Source: Enoplosus armatus (taxonomy: Eukaryota > Chordata > Actinopteri > Centrarchiformes > Enoplosidae). Taken from it: a DNA stretch of 64,000 nt. The position numbers were made by a program, and so were the translations under genes. Shown piece by piece: positions 45,668 through 62,599 of this stretch. The stretch lies in contig NC_092196.1 of NCBI RefSeq assembly GCF_043641665.1, positions 20,916,319 to 20,980,318 of the forward strand. Direction: 5' to 3'. Position 1 is the stretch's first letter. Each line of letters starts with the position of its first letter. Under the pieces are notes generated by a model. That model was not told the origin of the DNA. It was given only the letters and a program-made list of their open reading frames with translations, and made no database searches.

Positions 45668-47200
45668 TGGGTGGATCTGCTTCATACTCTAGACCAGGAT
45701 CAGAAGATCTCAACGCGGCGGCAGCTTCTTTAAAGACCAGCCCAACACTTTAGGAATTGAGCTTGTTTGTCTCATTTGGACTCTTTTGCAAAGAGGCTGA
45801 CATATTTAAAGAGCAGGCAGACTTCGGTCACGAGTGCTGATCCAGTTCTACGAAGGTTTCTAAGAGTCAGAGCTCCTCGAGGACAGGAATAATCTCACTG
45901 CTCAAATTAACCCTCAGTGGGTCATGCAGCTTTTTAAAAGTCAGGTTACAGCGACGACTGCAGTCATTCTGATCCACTGTCGGCACCTTTCAGAGGGACT
46001 ATTTCTTTGGTTGAAAGTCGTCACTATGGAAACTGTTCACATTGTATTCTGCGGATTATTCAGGGTTAAATACTTCCACTTTATTTCATCATCACTATTG
46101 GAAGAAATTCAGTTTATTAACTCATTTAAATGTACTGTGATGAATCAGCTGATCGAACTCAACACTGTAGATGAACACCAGAATGAAATGTTGTGTTTTC
46201 CACCCAAAACCACATAACAGACTCCAGCAGCGCCTCGCTGGATTTCATTACGACGTCATACAGGAGCTGATAGACCTTATTCTTTCAGGCTTATCATTTT
46301 CCACATGACAGACGTTTTATGGTTCATCTCAGATCATTTTTTATTTACTTTATTTTACTTAAACGAGTGCTGGATAAGAAAAATAAAGTTAGTGCATAAA
46401 TGTAACTCCCAGGCCGGCTGGATGATTCTCGCCTCTGCGCTGCCTCTAAATGCTGTATTTTGTAATAAGTGTTTTTGTGAGAAACGCTGCAGAACAGATG
46501 CTTCTAGTTTGTAGTAAAACTGAAAGCTGCCACACAAACTGTCTGTACAGGTGTGAACTGACTGAGATGATTTATTTCTGTCTTCAGAGCAGCTCTGCCT
46601 CCAGCGAACGTCCAACCCATAAACACACGTTGCACATTCCTCCACAGAGACATTTAGAACAGATGATACACATGCTGCACTTTATATTATAAATTATAAC
46701 ACATTTCAGATCACAGGATGGTCTTCAGGTCTTAATTGCAATGGTGATAGAAAAATAGAAGTTATTAACTTAGTTGTGTCTGAAGCGGCTGCCAAGAATA
46801 TTCACAGTGATGACACAAACATGGTGTTCATCCTCTCAGTATTATTCAGTCTTAATACTTCACGGTGTTTAAATAAAGTCTTTTAGTAGTTTTAGAGACT
46901 GGACGCATTAGCACTTTACGAACTTTAAACGATGCTGGATTCTCGTGTTTTACTTTGAAAGGAGATGTTTTGAAAAACTATTGTGTGCTTATTAATGATT
47001 AAAATGATTAAAACCAGTTATATTGTTAGACAACATATAAACTATGCAAATGTTTGAAAGCTTGTGATGCTTCGTCCATTAAAATGTGATAACTCATCTG
47101 TTATATTTCAGATTATTATTGTGTTCCATTTATTTATTCAAGATGTTTGGAATTAATTATTTATTTATATTTCCTTCCATAATAGAACCTGATGATGATA
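45668..47200. other. capn15 3' flank
   Basis: AT-rich spacer after the capn15 stop. AATAAA hexamers at 46382 and 46872 are candidate poly(A) signals. No gene or clear repeat was seen. Confidence 0.5.
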
Positions 47201-47410
47201 ATGACGTTAGGCGTGTCACCTGGTGACGCGTTGTACGTCACAGATCAAAGCCAAAACATCTGGCCCCTCGCACGTCTCGAGACAACTTGTAGCTAGGTAG
47301 TTAGCCACCTGGCTAAATTACATTTAAAGCTAATGTTTCTGTAACAGCAGCTAACGTTACGCAGAATAAACCTTGACTTCATTCAGTGTCGTCAAACAGC
47401 AGCGACTCAG
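47200..47410 (+). promoter_or_regulatory. stub1: Probable stub1 promoter and noncoding first exon
   Basis: CpG content rises here. TACGTCAC at about 47234 is a CRE-like half site. A leader exon would end at 47410 at CTCAG|GTACGT. The first coding exon begins after a TGTCTCAG acceptor at 49082, so the untranslated intron would be about 1.7 kb. There is no productive ATG in the leader. Confidence 0.4.
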
Positions 47411-49082
47411 GTACGTGAGTGTGACGTTATTAATCATGTCGCTGCACGGTAACGTGTCTGTGTCCGCTTCAGGTCGCTGCTCGGTGTGTTCATGTTAAAT
47501 AACGCTGTTTGTTGGCTTCAGGGTGGCGGACACTGACCAAGAACATTTAGGGGGAAATCAGGAATTAGATGGGAGACGTCGGAGAGGCAGCTAACGTTTG
47601 CTGCATGTTAGCAGTGATTCCCTCAGGAGAGCAGCAGCAGCAGCTAACATCTGACTAGCTTAACTAAATGTGAAATATTTCACATACAGTATAGTAATAT
47701 CTGTTTTGTCTGTAGTATCAGCAGATTGATAATCGATAATAGTCAGTAACATGCTGACACAGTGATCAGACCTGAAGAAGGTACGCAGTAACTGAAGTGT
47801 GAGTGCGCCAGACTGCCTGATGTGTTTGAGGTATTTAGTGTTTTGATTAACTCATCCAGTAAGAAGTGTGAGTTTCCGTCGTGGGTTTCCAAGTAGGATT
47901 AAATATCAACTTTACGGCTCTATCGGCAGGTCGTTACCGGCTGTAGGTCGGACCCACGTCGGCATGCAGACCTTTTCCAGCTCCAGCTGCTTTGTTTGCT
48001 AATATTGTGATTGACACCTTCCTCCTCAAAACTCCTCCCTCACCTGGCTCCGAACTACGGTCATATTTTAGACTGAAATAGATGAGTAGACCTCCGAAAT
48101 ACAGTCAATGGTCTTATTATAAAAAGGTTGAATTTAACAGACTTTATTTACAAGGAGACCAGGCCCATAAATTATAACTGAAAACATACAAATCTACACA
48201 ACATGCTGGATACACATCATACAAGTCAGTGCAAATATGGCAAATCAATGCTTGACTTTTTTAGAAAGTTCACATTTAACACATGCTGTTTCTCTCAGTC
48301 TGTCGTGGGTCTGTGTTGGCAGTCTAACTAGAGGGGTTCAGTAGGCGACAGACTTATTGGTGCTGTTGATCTCAGTTCCTGTGGATCCTCTTCAGTCATC
48401 AGGTTCCTCTTTTGGCTCCTTCAAAGATAATTAAGCAACCGTTGCTCTTTTTGACAGTAATGATGGAAGTATGGATCCAGTAAATGATGGAGATTCAGGT
48501 GAACTTCTCAGGGATCAACCCGGAGAAAATAATTGACATATGTATATATGTGTATGTCTTCCTCTTCTGCTGAGATGTCTTTATAAGCTCTTCTGTCCTT
48601 GTACTCCTTCAATGTGTTTTGTGTCTTATTTGTGTTAATGAATAAAGTACACGAACAAAAACCTGACTTACAGCTGTACACATAAGTCAAAGTGTACAGT
48701 ATGTTTTATGGTAACGAGACTTTGCCGTTAGTTAGAAACAGAGCTGCCAGTACCTGATTGATATTCTGCCCACCAGCTGTTTAACTGATCTGGCATCAGA
48801 TCTCCTGCAGACAGTCATCGCTTCTCTTCTGTCAGACGCTGGAAGCTGCAGTTATTAAGCCACTCATGTATTCAGGGATCAGTCTAGACGCCTCACTAGT
48901 GATGGAGGCTCGTGTACAGGCTCACGTCAAACCTCCAATTTAAGTAAAATAATTGGAAAGGACGTTTTTGAAGAGCTTGTTGGCCCTGAAGAACTGTTTG
49001 ATGATTTTGAACCACAGCACAGCAGTAGCTGCTCCTCTTCATCTCCTAAATGACCTCATGTGTTTTTGCTGTGTTGTCTCAG
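47411..49082 (+). other. Probable stub1 5' UTR intron
   Basis: This runs from the GTACGT donor to the TCTCAG acceptor. A non-repetitive stretch with CpGs continues to about 47960. The remainder is AT-rich, with no gene recognised. Confidence 0.4.
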
Positions 49083-49172
49083 TTTCTGTCCCGTCTGTCG
49101 GACCTGAGCGTCAGGATAGGGAAGCAGAGTGAAGGGGCAGCTGCCGCCGGTGCAGCGAGCCTGGCGGACAAA

Positions 49173-55069
<5,897 letters not shown>

Positions 55070-57199
55070 CCAATGAGAGGAAGGAAGGGAAGTCACGCTG
55101 TCAGTTTGTGGATGGAGGCGGATCAGTGGTGTCCTGATGGTGCTGTTGCTCCGTCATGACTTTAAGAATCGAATCACTCGTCCTCTAAACTTTTACACTT
55201 TAAACGCAAGTGTACATACATGAAACGAGGAGAAAGGGACGAACTTTAACCCACAAAATCAAGAAAAAGCCAAAAAAAACCAACAAGATGTTACAAGATG
55301 ATCACTGGGCTTCTGAGGCGTCACTAGAGGGCGCTGAAGGTCAACCTGCAAATACTCAAGAGTACTCAGATCCCTCTCAACAGTAGCAGTACTACAGTAT
55401 AAAATACTCTGTTACATTTTTACTTAAAAGTAAATACACTTAAGTATCAAAAGTAGAAGTACTTATTGTGCATTGAGAGTTCTATTATTCTATTGTTATT
55501 ATTATTATTGATGCATTAAGATGTAAACAACAGTTTAACAGCTGTTTGAGGTGAAGCTCATTTTCATTTCTTGGATTGTTCATATGTTTTGTTTGTAAAA
55601 TCTCATCGAAAGAGAAACTAAAGCTGTCAGATAAAAGTACCAGATGAAGTGTAGTGGAGGAGAAAGTAGCATCAAATGATACTCAAGTGCAGTACAAGTA
55701 CTTCCAAAACGATACTCACTGATTCATCGTCCAACCGAATCCCACTGCAGCTTTAAATGATTGTATTGTTTCTGTTGGTGGCAACAGGTCGTGACAAAGA
55801 AGCACTTTAAGTTAATCAAAGTTTTAAGGTTCAATGTTCATTTGTATTAAAATACAGAAATATACAACAATCCAAACGTATCAGACATTTAGACTGAAAC
55901 AGATTCTTGTGTTTGACTTGATTTCTCCGTCACTGTGTTTGACAGAGAGCAACAGCCCCTTTTTGTTTCTGTGCTGTGTTTCCAGGGACCAGTAAGACCA
56001 ACCAGTAGGACCAGTAAGAGCTCATCAGCTGTCAGGCTTTAAATGAGATGTTTGAGGACCGTCTGTGATCAGCAGTGACGTTAATGTGTCCCAGTATTGA
56101 TCATCAGTTGGTGCAGTAATCCAAACCGCTGACTACAATCCCATTACTCCCTCACAGTAATCAGATTATATATAATCATCATTACACCAGTAAAGTGTTG
56201 CGTTTGCTGGCAAACTGAAAGAGAGGAAAGTGTAACGCTGTGGCTGAGAGAGAAACTGGACGGAGAACCTTCTGTTGTAAATCAGTCCATTGAGATTTTC
56301 AGATTATTTTCTGGTTTTTATGAGTGGAGTCTGGTGCAGCTTCTTTGTGCAATAACTACATTTGTGCTCATGATTTCTTTTACTTGTTGATTATTAAGTC
56401 TTTTTTTTAATAGTTGGTTTTGCAGACTTCCTGTAACGGTGTTTTAAACACCAGGTGTGCACATATATATGACGGCCATCTTGCGTCAGTGTCAAAACAG
56501 CTGCCTGAAATCTCATAATTAATTACAACTGTGTGTGTTTTCACTTGTTTCAGCCACAATCAGCTGATTAAATGCTTCTGCTTAAACGTGATGATTACAA
56601 TCCAGCTGTGACTCAATCAAGATCAAATCTGATTTTCTGTGTTTCTAAAAGACTAACGGCGCCTGAAGGGAGCACATTTACAAAGATGGTTGAAAATAAA
56701 TGTTTCATGTTTTCTACATCTGAGTTTCAGTGAATATTATAGCATGTTAGCACGTCTGTCAGGTTTATTCATCAGCACAGTTACAGAATCATAATTAATC
56801 ATTAATAACAGCTGCTGTTGGAAGCTGGACACACGATGTCGCTGCAGTGAAACTTTAATCTGCTGAAATGATCTGCGAACAGTTTCATGGCAGACATCTT
56901 TATTCCTGATGCTTCATCACTCTTACAGCTGATCCTGAGACAGAAGTGACAGACTGTGACTGTGTGACGGTGCTGTTAGCTCCTCTGGTCATTCAATACA
57001 CATTATTATTATTATTATTATTATAATAATAATTCACCTGGAATGTTACGGTGGTGCTTCAGACTAAATCGGTCCATCAGTCTCTTCATGAGGAAATCTG
57101 TGGCTGTTGGAGAGTTCTTCCTCCCGGCAGGCTGCACTCAGACAAACTGATCAAACAGATCTATATATATATTAAATAGTGGAGAACTGAAGATGAAGC
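55070..57199. other. Convergent intergenic region between stub1 and jmjd8
   Basis: This holds the 3' flanks of both genes, which are tail to tail. A GGTGGAAGTAC-type element copy lies at 55355-55725. AATAAA at 56695 is a candidate poly(A) signal for stub1. An ATT run lies at 57002-57033. No further gene was seen. Confidence 0.55.
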
Positions 57200-60100
57200 T
57201 CAGCCGAGGAAGGTGGAGATGAAAACGCTGGTGTCCAGGTTGAGGGTGGCGTGCCACCAGCGGTCGGGGAAATACAGAACCTGATGGAGGAACGTCGAGA
57301 GTGTCAGAAAACTCTTGTGTTGACTTTAGTTTACAGCCACGTTTGTTCTCTGTCGGCTGGAGAAGCCACCGGGGGGGCTGCTGGGGGTCTAACCCTCCAC
57401 AGAGTCGCTCCTATGATGGACTCATCTCTTCACTGTGAGTATAAAACAAGCTCACCTCTCCAGGTCTGATGGTGCACTCCAGCGGAGCCTCAGCCTCGGG
57501 CAGGTGGGGGTAGGTCTCCGTCACCCAGGACAGGGTGGTGCGGTTCGGGTGGAAATGAGGCTCCTGATCAGGCGGGTAGAGGAACCAACGCTGTGTGATC
57601 ACAAGCCAAACATTCAGTTCACTACCAGGTGACATTTATCGGAGTTCGTGCGACAAACAGTTGAAATATGAAATAAAACATTCAAACAAAAGAAAAGCAA
57701 AGTTATTTTTTCACCTTCCGTCCATAGATGACCTCAGAGAAACCAGGACCGTGCCAGTGGAACGGGACTCCGGTTCCTGGACCTGAAGACCAAACAGGTG
57801 CACTTTCTTTAATAATATTAGATATTATATTATTACATAATTTAGATATTAGAGTTTGGAAGTCACAGCGCCACCATGAGGCTGATATTTGAGATAACTT
57901 CCTCTGACATGACCACATTTAAATACCTGCAGAACTAAAGATGTTCATCAGCCTCAGCTGGACTCTGTGTTTACTGCTAGTCAGCTAATGTTAGCATGCT
58001 AACACGCTAAGCTAAGACGGTGAACATCGGCACGTTAGCATTTAGCTCAGAGCGCCGCAGTGTTTGAGGAGAGACCTGCGATCCCGAAGCTGAGCGCTCC
58101 GCTGGTGTGAGGCAGGACGTACGGAGGAGACTCGTAGTGCCGGAACAAACTGTGCCACTCGCTGAAGTTGTTGTCTCCAAAGAAATACAGCGTGTCTGCA
58201 GGAGAGAGGAACTCGTCACCATCACGTCTGAACACTGGCTTCAGGGGATTTCACGGCAACTTGTCTGATTATTATTTTGCTCTTTCTTCTGTATATTTCT
58301 GCTCCACAGAGGGAAGTCTGTCCATCTGTTTTAACTTGTGGTCAGCAAATCAAAGAGTATCACAGCCAGCTCTTATTATTATTATTATTATTATTATTAC
58401 TCATCAGTGAGCCACGCTGTTGTTTCCTTCATCACATGAACACACACACTGTAGTTCATCTGGACTCAATCACTCACTAGAGCATCACATGTGGATTCAT
58501 CCGCCGCTGAAAATAGTCCCCAGCAGATGCACTGTTTCCTGCTGTTCGTTTGATAGAAACTACTGTTTGAGGAAACGACTGAGCCTTTTAAACATGAAAC
58601 TATATGTTTGTGAGGAGTTTTTAAAGATTGACGTCTTCAGTAGGAACCAATGGGCTGAGAGCTGAGAGCCACAGACAGGAAGTGAGACAGGACTGAGGGA
58701 CGGACCGACAGGCTGTTGGTTTGAGTCTGAACATGAGATTTGTTGACAGTAACAACAAATAGAAAATATATTGACACTTTTATCCCTCAATGATCCCATG
58801 AGGAGAACATTTAATACTGTAATCTGTCTTTCAGTTCATTTAGTTTGTTCTGCACATTGAAAACTTTATCAACTTTTCAAGTTTTATTTATTTAACCCAA
58901 AATAACATATTATGAACTTTAAAATCAAACAAAAACACATCATCTGTCCTTACAGCTTTTGTTGAAGACACAAGATTCCCCCCCGAAGACTTGAACAGAA
59001 GCTAAAATGCCAAACATTACATAGGAGCTGGTTTTCAGTCTGTTCAAACCTGCAGCCTCCTGAGACAGAGACTACTCACCGCTGCCGAGGGCGTCCGCAG
59101 ACTGAGGCCTCAGCAAAACCTCCACGTACTCCTGGAAGGGGACGTCCACTGGAACAACGTGTTGAACGGTTAAGATCAATGAAAACAAAGGTGGCCTTCA
59201 GGGTCACTGCAGCAGACGCGCCTACCTTTCCTGTAAGAGTGAGTGTTGGCTGTACTGAGCCGAACTCTCCGGCCGCCGAACTCTTCCAGTAAACTCGACT
59301 TGGAGCACAAAGACCTGAATTTCTAGAACAAAGTCAGTGTGTTAGCAGTTTCACAGTAGTTCACAGTCGCCTTCACACCGTCTTTGTTGTGTTGCAGTTT
59401 GGACCTTCAGGTGAAACCCCGAGGTTTGACTCTGCAGCGTGTACATGCAGGTGGAAAGTACATATACTCAAGTACTGTAGTGAAGTACAACTTTGAGGTG
59501 CCGTCTTATTGTAGCTGGTACTTTACTGGATATCGTGACAATAAATAAAAAGTGGATTTTGCTCCACAGTGTTTTCACATCGTGTACACGCTGAGGTACA
59601 AGTACACACACAGACGGCGTGGGGTCATGTAGTTACCACCAACGAGTAGGATTCAAATAATCAGTGAGATTTTTCCTTAAAACTTTTACAATACTAATGC
59701 GACTGCGTGACTTCCTGTGTTCAGCTCAGCAGCAGGAGGCCGTCAGCAGTGTTCGCAGCCAACGTGCAGTTACTGATTAAATCATGTTGAAATACGTACC
59801 GAGTTATCAGTCAGACCTCGGAGGATCACCGGCCTGCTGTACGCATATCTGCAAACAGGGAAAGGAAGTGCACAGATCAGCTGCTTGTCAGGTGAGCAGC
59901 CCTCAAATCCCACAAACCATTCTGAAGAAAAACCCTGGAGGTGTGAAGATGCTCCTGAGGTGTTTGTTAGAGTGGTTGTCATGGTGATACTAGTATCTCA
60001 CATCATGATATTATTCAGTGATATCAGCTCATTATACCGACCTTATAATGAAGTGCTGGTGTGAGAGTGAAGAGCTGTCCAACACGTCGATGTTACAAGG

Positions 60101-60591
60101 ACCTTCATCCTGTAATGTGACATCTGACCTGAGCGACCTGAACACAGAGACAGAACTTTCTATCTGAGTTTATTCCCACTCACGTTCAACACCTCAGAGG
60201 ATTTAAATGTTGCCCCCCCCCCCCATCTTACTCTGCATTGTGTTCGCGCTTATTTTTCTCGTTGAGTTTCTGTGACGTGTTCCTATGTGCTCGTTATCGA
60301 GGTAGACGTTAAAGTGACCGAATTTCAAATGGAGTTTGGTGTGTTCAGTGAGGTAAGCTAAGGGCTAAGCTAGGCAACATTTAGCAAATGGTAAGATTAA
60401 TTTCATACCAAGAACAAAAACTATAAATGGCAAACATCATGTTATAAAATAAGCTCACAAAAGTGTCCGTTTAACAGTGTTGACACTCACCAGCCGCCTC
60501 CGTCACCTGACGGCTCCTCCGCCTTCAGGACGATGAGACATAACAGAAGAAACTGTGTACACGTGTTTAATACAAGCTTATTATAATCCAT
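57200..60591 (-). CDS. jmjd8: JmjC domain-containing protein 8 (ER-lumenal)
   Basis: Nine coding exons read on the minus strand: 60591-60491, 60137-60042, 59848-59800, 59322-59226, 59148-59080, 58195-58076, 57782-57715, 57590-57456 and 57280-57200. All phases match, giving 271 residues. A start at 60591 gives MDYNKLVLNTCTQFLLLCLI followed by VLKAEE, a good signal peptide, as expected for an ER-lumenal protein. The JmjC-type cupin follows: SRPVILRGLTDNS, TLYFFGDNNFSEW, PFHWHGPGFSEVIYG, RWFLYPP and DRWWHATLN to the terminal FLG. The first iron-ligand pair reads His186-Trp-His188 rather than the usual His-x-Asp, as in known JMJD8, so classical hydroxylase activity is doubtful. JMJD8 has been linked to TNF/NF-kB signalling and angiogenic metabolism. 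Tail-to-tail order with stub1 is conserved with human 16p13.3. Confidence 0.94.
57850..58060. repeat. Dispersed TTAGCATGCTAAC repeat (copy 4, diverged)
   Basis: CAGCGCCACCATGAGG, CCTGCAGAACTAAAGATGTT, TTAGCATGCTAACACGCTAA and TTTAGCTCAGAGCGCCG follow the family order. The copy lies in jmjd8 intron 6 and ends close to the donor at 58075. Confidence 0.7.
58374..58400. repeat. ATT trinucleotide microsatellite
   Basis: About nine ATT units in jmjd8 intron 5, directly followed by another dispersed repeat. Confidence 0.9.
58425..58765. repeat. Dispersed repeat, inverse of the 28.6-kb copy (copy 3)
   Basis: GGATTCATCCGCCGCTGAAA, ATAGTCCCCAGCAGATGCAC and AAACATGAAACTATATGTTT are reverse complements of 28578-28735, so this gives the full extent of the family (TCATCACATGAACACACACA at one end, CATGAGATTTGTTGACAGTA at the other). 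Confidence 0.75.
59445..59620. repeat. GGTGGAAGTAC-type element fragment in jmjd8 intron 3
   Basis: CAGGTGGAAAGTACATATAC, CTCAAGTACTGTAGTGAAGT and TTTTGCTCCACAGTGTTTTC match the ends of other copies. Confidence 0.65.
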
Positions 60592-60700
60592 TCAAAACTG
60601 CCCCCGCAAACTTCAATTTAATACGATTCGGGAGGAAATACGGCCGCTTCAGGCTGAAAAGCTGCCATTCTCCCAAATCATGAACCGCCTCCTCGCTTCC

Positions 60701-60820
60701 TGTCACACATCCAATCAGAAAACACCACATTGTCACACATCCAATCAGGAAACACCACATTGTCACACATCCAATCAGGAAACACCACATTGTCACACAT
60801 CCAATCAGAAAACACTGTGT
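60701..60820 (-). promoter_or_regulatory. jmjd8: Four tandem CCAAT boxes at 30-bp spacing upstream of jmjd8
   Basis: Four 30-bp units, TGTCACACATCCAATCAGRA followed by AACACCACAT, start at 60701, 60731, 60761 and 60791. They place CCAATCAG at 60711, 60741, 60771 and 60801. The array lies 110-220 bp upstream of the jmjd8 ATG, the usual zone for NF-Y sites. CCAATCAG is the canonical NF-Y core with its preferred flank. Confidence 0.6.
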
Positions 60821-61372
60821 GCTGTGTTCAAGTTTCATGGGAACTATGGAGTGCTAAAGGAGTTTAGTCCCTTGTAATGAATTACACAATATTATAAGAG
60901 TACATTCTATCAGATATTCTGTTTTTTAGTTTACTATATTATATCTGATATTTATATATGACGTATAGCATGGGCATTTATCTTGTATGTACTATTACAG
61001 CTATAAAACTATATATTATATATTCATGTTATGTATAGGCTACTCAACAAGCTCTACAAACATACTACATTAAAAGTCCTGCATTGAAAATCTTACTGAA
61101 GTAGAAATACTTTAGTAAATGTAGTTAAAGTACTAAGTACTAATGGAGCGTTCATTCATCCACTTCTGCTGTCGGGTCTCGTTCACTCTGCTTTACACCC
61201 CAAACTCCAAATGTTAAGAAAAAAGTATTTATTCAACACAAGCAGTCAAAAGAACAGATATACAAACTGTTTCTGGTGTTCAGAAGTATTTCAAAAGACT
61301 CACAATACATTAAGATTCCAGACAGACGTGATACACAGCTCACAATACACCTGCTATTCACAATACTGTCAG

Positions 61373-61788
61373 CTGTGAGTGAGTGTGTGAGTGTGAGTGT
61401 GTGTGTGAGTGTGTGAGTGTGTGTGTGTGAGTGTGAGTGTGTGAGTGTGTGTGTGAGTGTGAGTGTGTGAGTGTGTGTGTGTGTGTGTGAGTGTGTGAGT
61501 GTGTGTGTGAGTGTGAGTGTGTGAGTGTGTGAGTGTGTGTGTGAGTGTGAGTGTGTGAGTGTGTGTGTGTGTGTGTGAGTGTGAGTGTGTGAGTGTGTGA
61601 GTGTGTGAGTGTGTGTGTGAGTGTGTGAGTGTGTGTGTGAGTGTGAGTGTGTGAGTGTGTGAGTGTGTGTGTGAGTGTGAGTGTGTGAGTGTGTGTGTGA
61701 GTGTGAGTGTGTGAGTGTGTGTGTGAGTGTGAGTGTGTGAGTGTGTGTGTGAGTGTGTGAGTGTGTGAGTGTGTGTGTGAGTGTGAGT

Positions 61789-61819
<31 letters not shown>

Positions 61820-62012
61820 AGTGTGAGTGTGTGAGTGTGTGTGTGAGTGTGAGTGTGTGTGTGTGTGTGAGTGTGTGAGTGAGTGTGTGTGTGAGTGTGA
61901 GTGTGTGTGAGTGTGTGAGTGTGTGTGTGAGTGTGTGAGTGTGAGTGTGTGTGTGTGAGTGTGAGTGTGTGAGTGTGTGAGTGTGAGTGTGTGAGTGTGT
62001 GTGTGTGTGTGG
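61373..62012. repeat. GTGTGAGTG microsatellite array
   Basis: About 640 bp of GT dinucleotides interrupted by GA at irregular 4-, 6- and 8-bp intervals (GTGTGAGTGTGAGTGTGTG). The long minus-strand open frame over it encodes only His/Thr/Ser/Leu repeats and is not a gene. Confidence 0.97.
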
Positions 62013-62254
62013 TAAATACCCCGGTTAATGTAAATTGATGACACTGTGTAAAGTAAATCTCAGTGCAAACGTTTCATATTTGTGCTCATAAATAAAGAAA
62101 ATTCAAACGTAGAGAAAAGAATCATCATTTGAACAAAGATACATTATTGATCTGATCAGATTCAGAGTTCAATCACTTCAATAAAGTTTAATTATAACCA
62201 CATGAATAAAGTCACCACTTTAAAAGAGCTTTCTTAAATAGAGGAGTTCAAATA

Positions 62255-62345
62255 ATTCAATTCAATTCAATTTTATTTCTATAGCGCCAAATCACAACAA
62301 AGTCATCTCATGACACTTTACAAAATAGAGCAGGTCTAGACCGAC
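62255..62345. repeat. SINE-like fragment (TTTCTATAGCGCCAAATCAC)
   Basis: ATTTCTATAGCGCCAAATCA, CTCATGACACTTTACAAAAT and GAGCAGGTCTAGACCGACTC are hallmarks of a conserved dispersed repeat that I recall from many teleost genomes. It is preceded by a short ATTCA tandem run. Confidence 0.6.
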
Positions 62346-62599
62346 TCTTTATAATGTTATATAACAAAATAACAAAACGATTATTAAATGTTTATTTATC
62401 TTTATTGTCTTTAAGTGATGAATTAATAATTGATTTTAATGCTTTTAAATGTAAATGTTACATATTCCACCTTACGATTAATTTGATAAATTAATGAATT
62501 AATAAGTATTTAAACAACCCCCCCCCCCGCGGTTTGTTTGCTTGTTAGAAGTGAATGACTGTCAGAGGCTGAATAAGAGACACTGGAACCCTCATGAAG

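Larger units (their letters stand above)
60830..62599. other. Intergenic spacer between jmjd8 and the protease gene
   Basis: AT-rich sequence, a GGTGGAAGTAC fragment (about 61065-61145), the GTGTGAGTG array, a SINE-like fragment at 62255-62345 and a C run at 62519-62528. No gene was recognised. Confidence 0.6.

Noticed and set aside
49083..49172. N-terminal extension of CHIP (frame open from the acceptor to MSESPEK)
   Set aside because: The upstream ATG at 49050 is in the intron before the acceptor, and the probable leader exon has no usable in-frame ATG.
60581..60838. Minus frame with CFLIGCVTMW repeated four times, resembling a membrane protein
   Set aside because: It is the 30-bp CCAAT repeat translated, overlapping the jmjd8 promoter and first exon in a different frame.
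61358..62044. A 228-codon minus-strand frame of His/Thr/Ser/Leu
   Set aside because: It is only the GTGTGAGTG array read in the other direction; no initiation context or homology.
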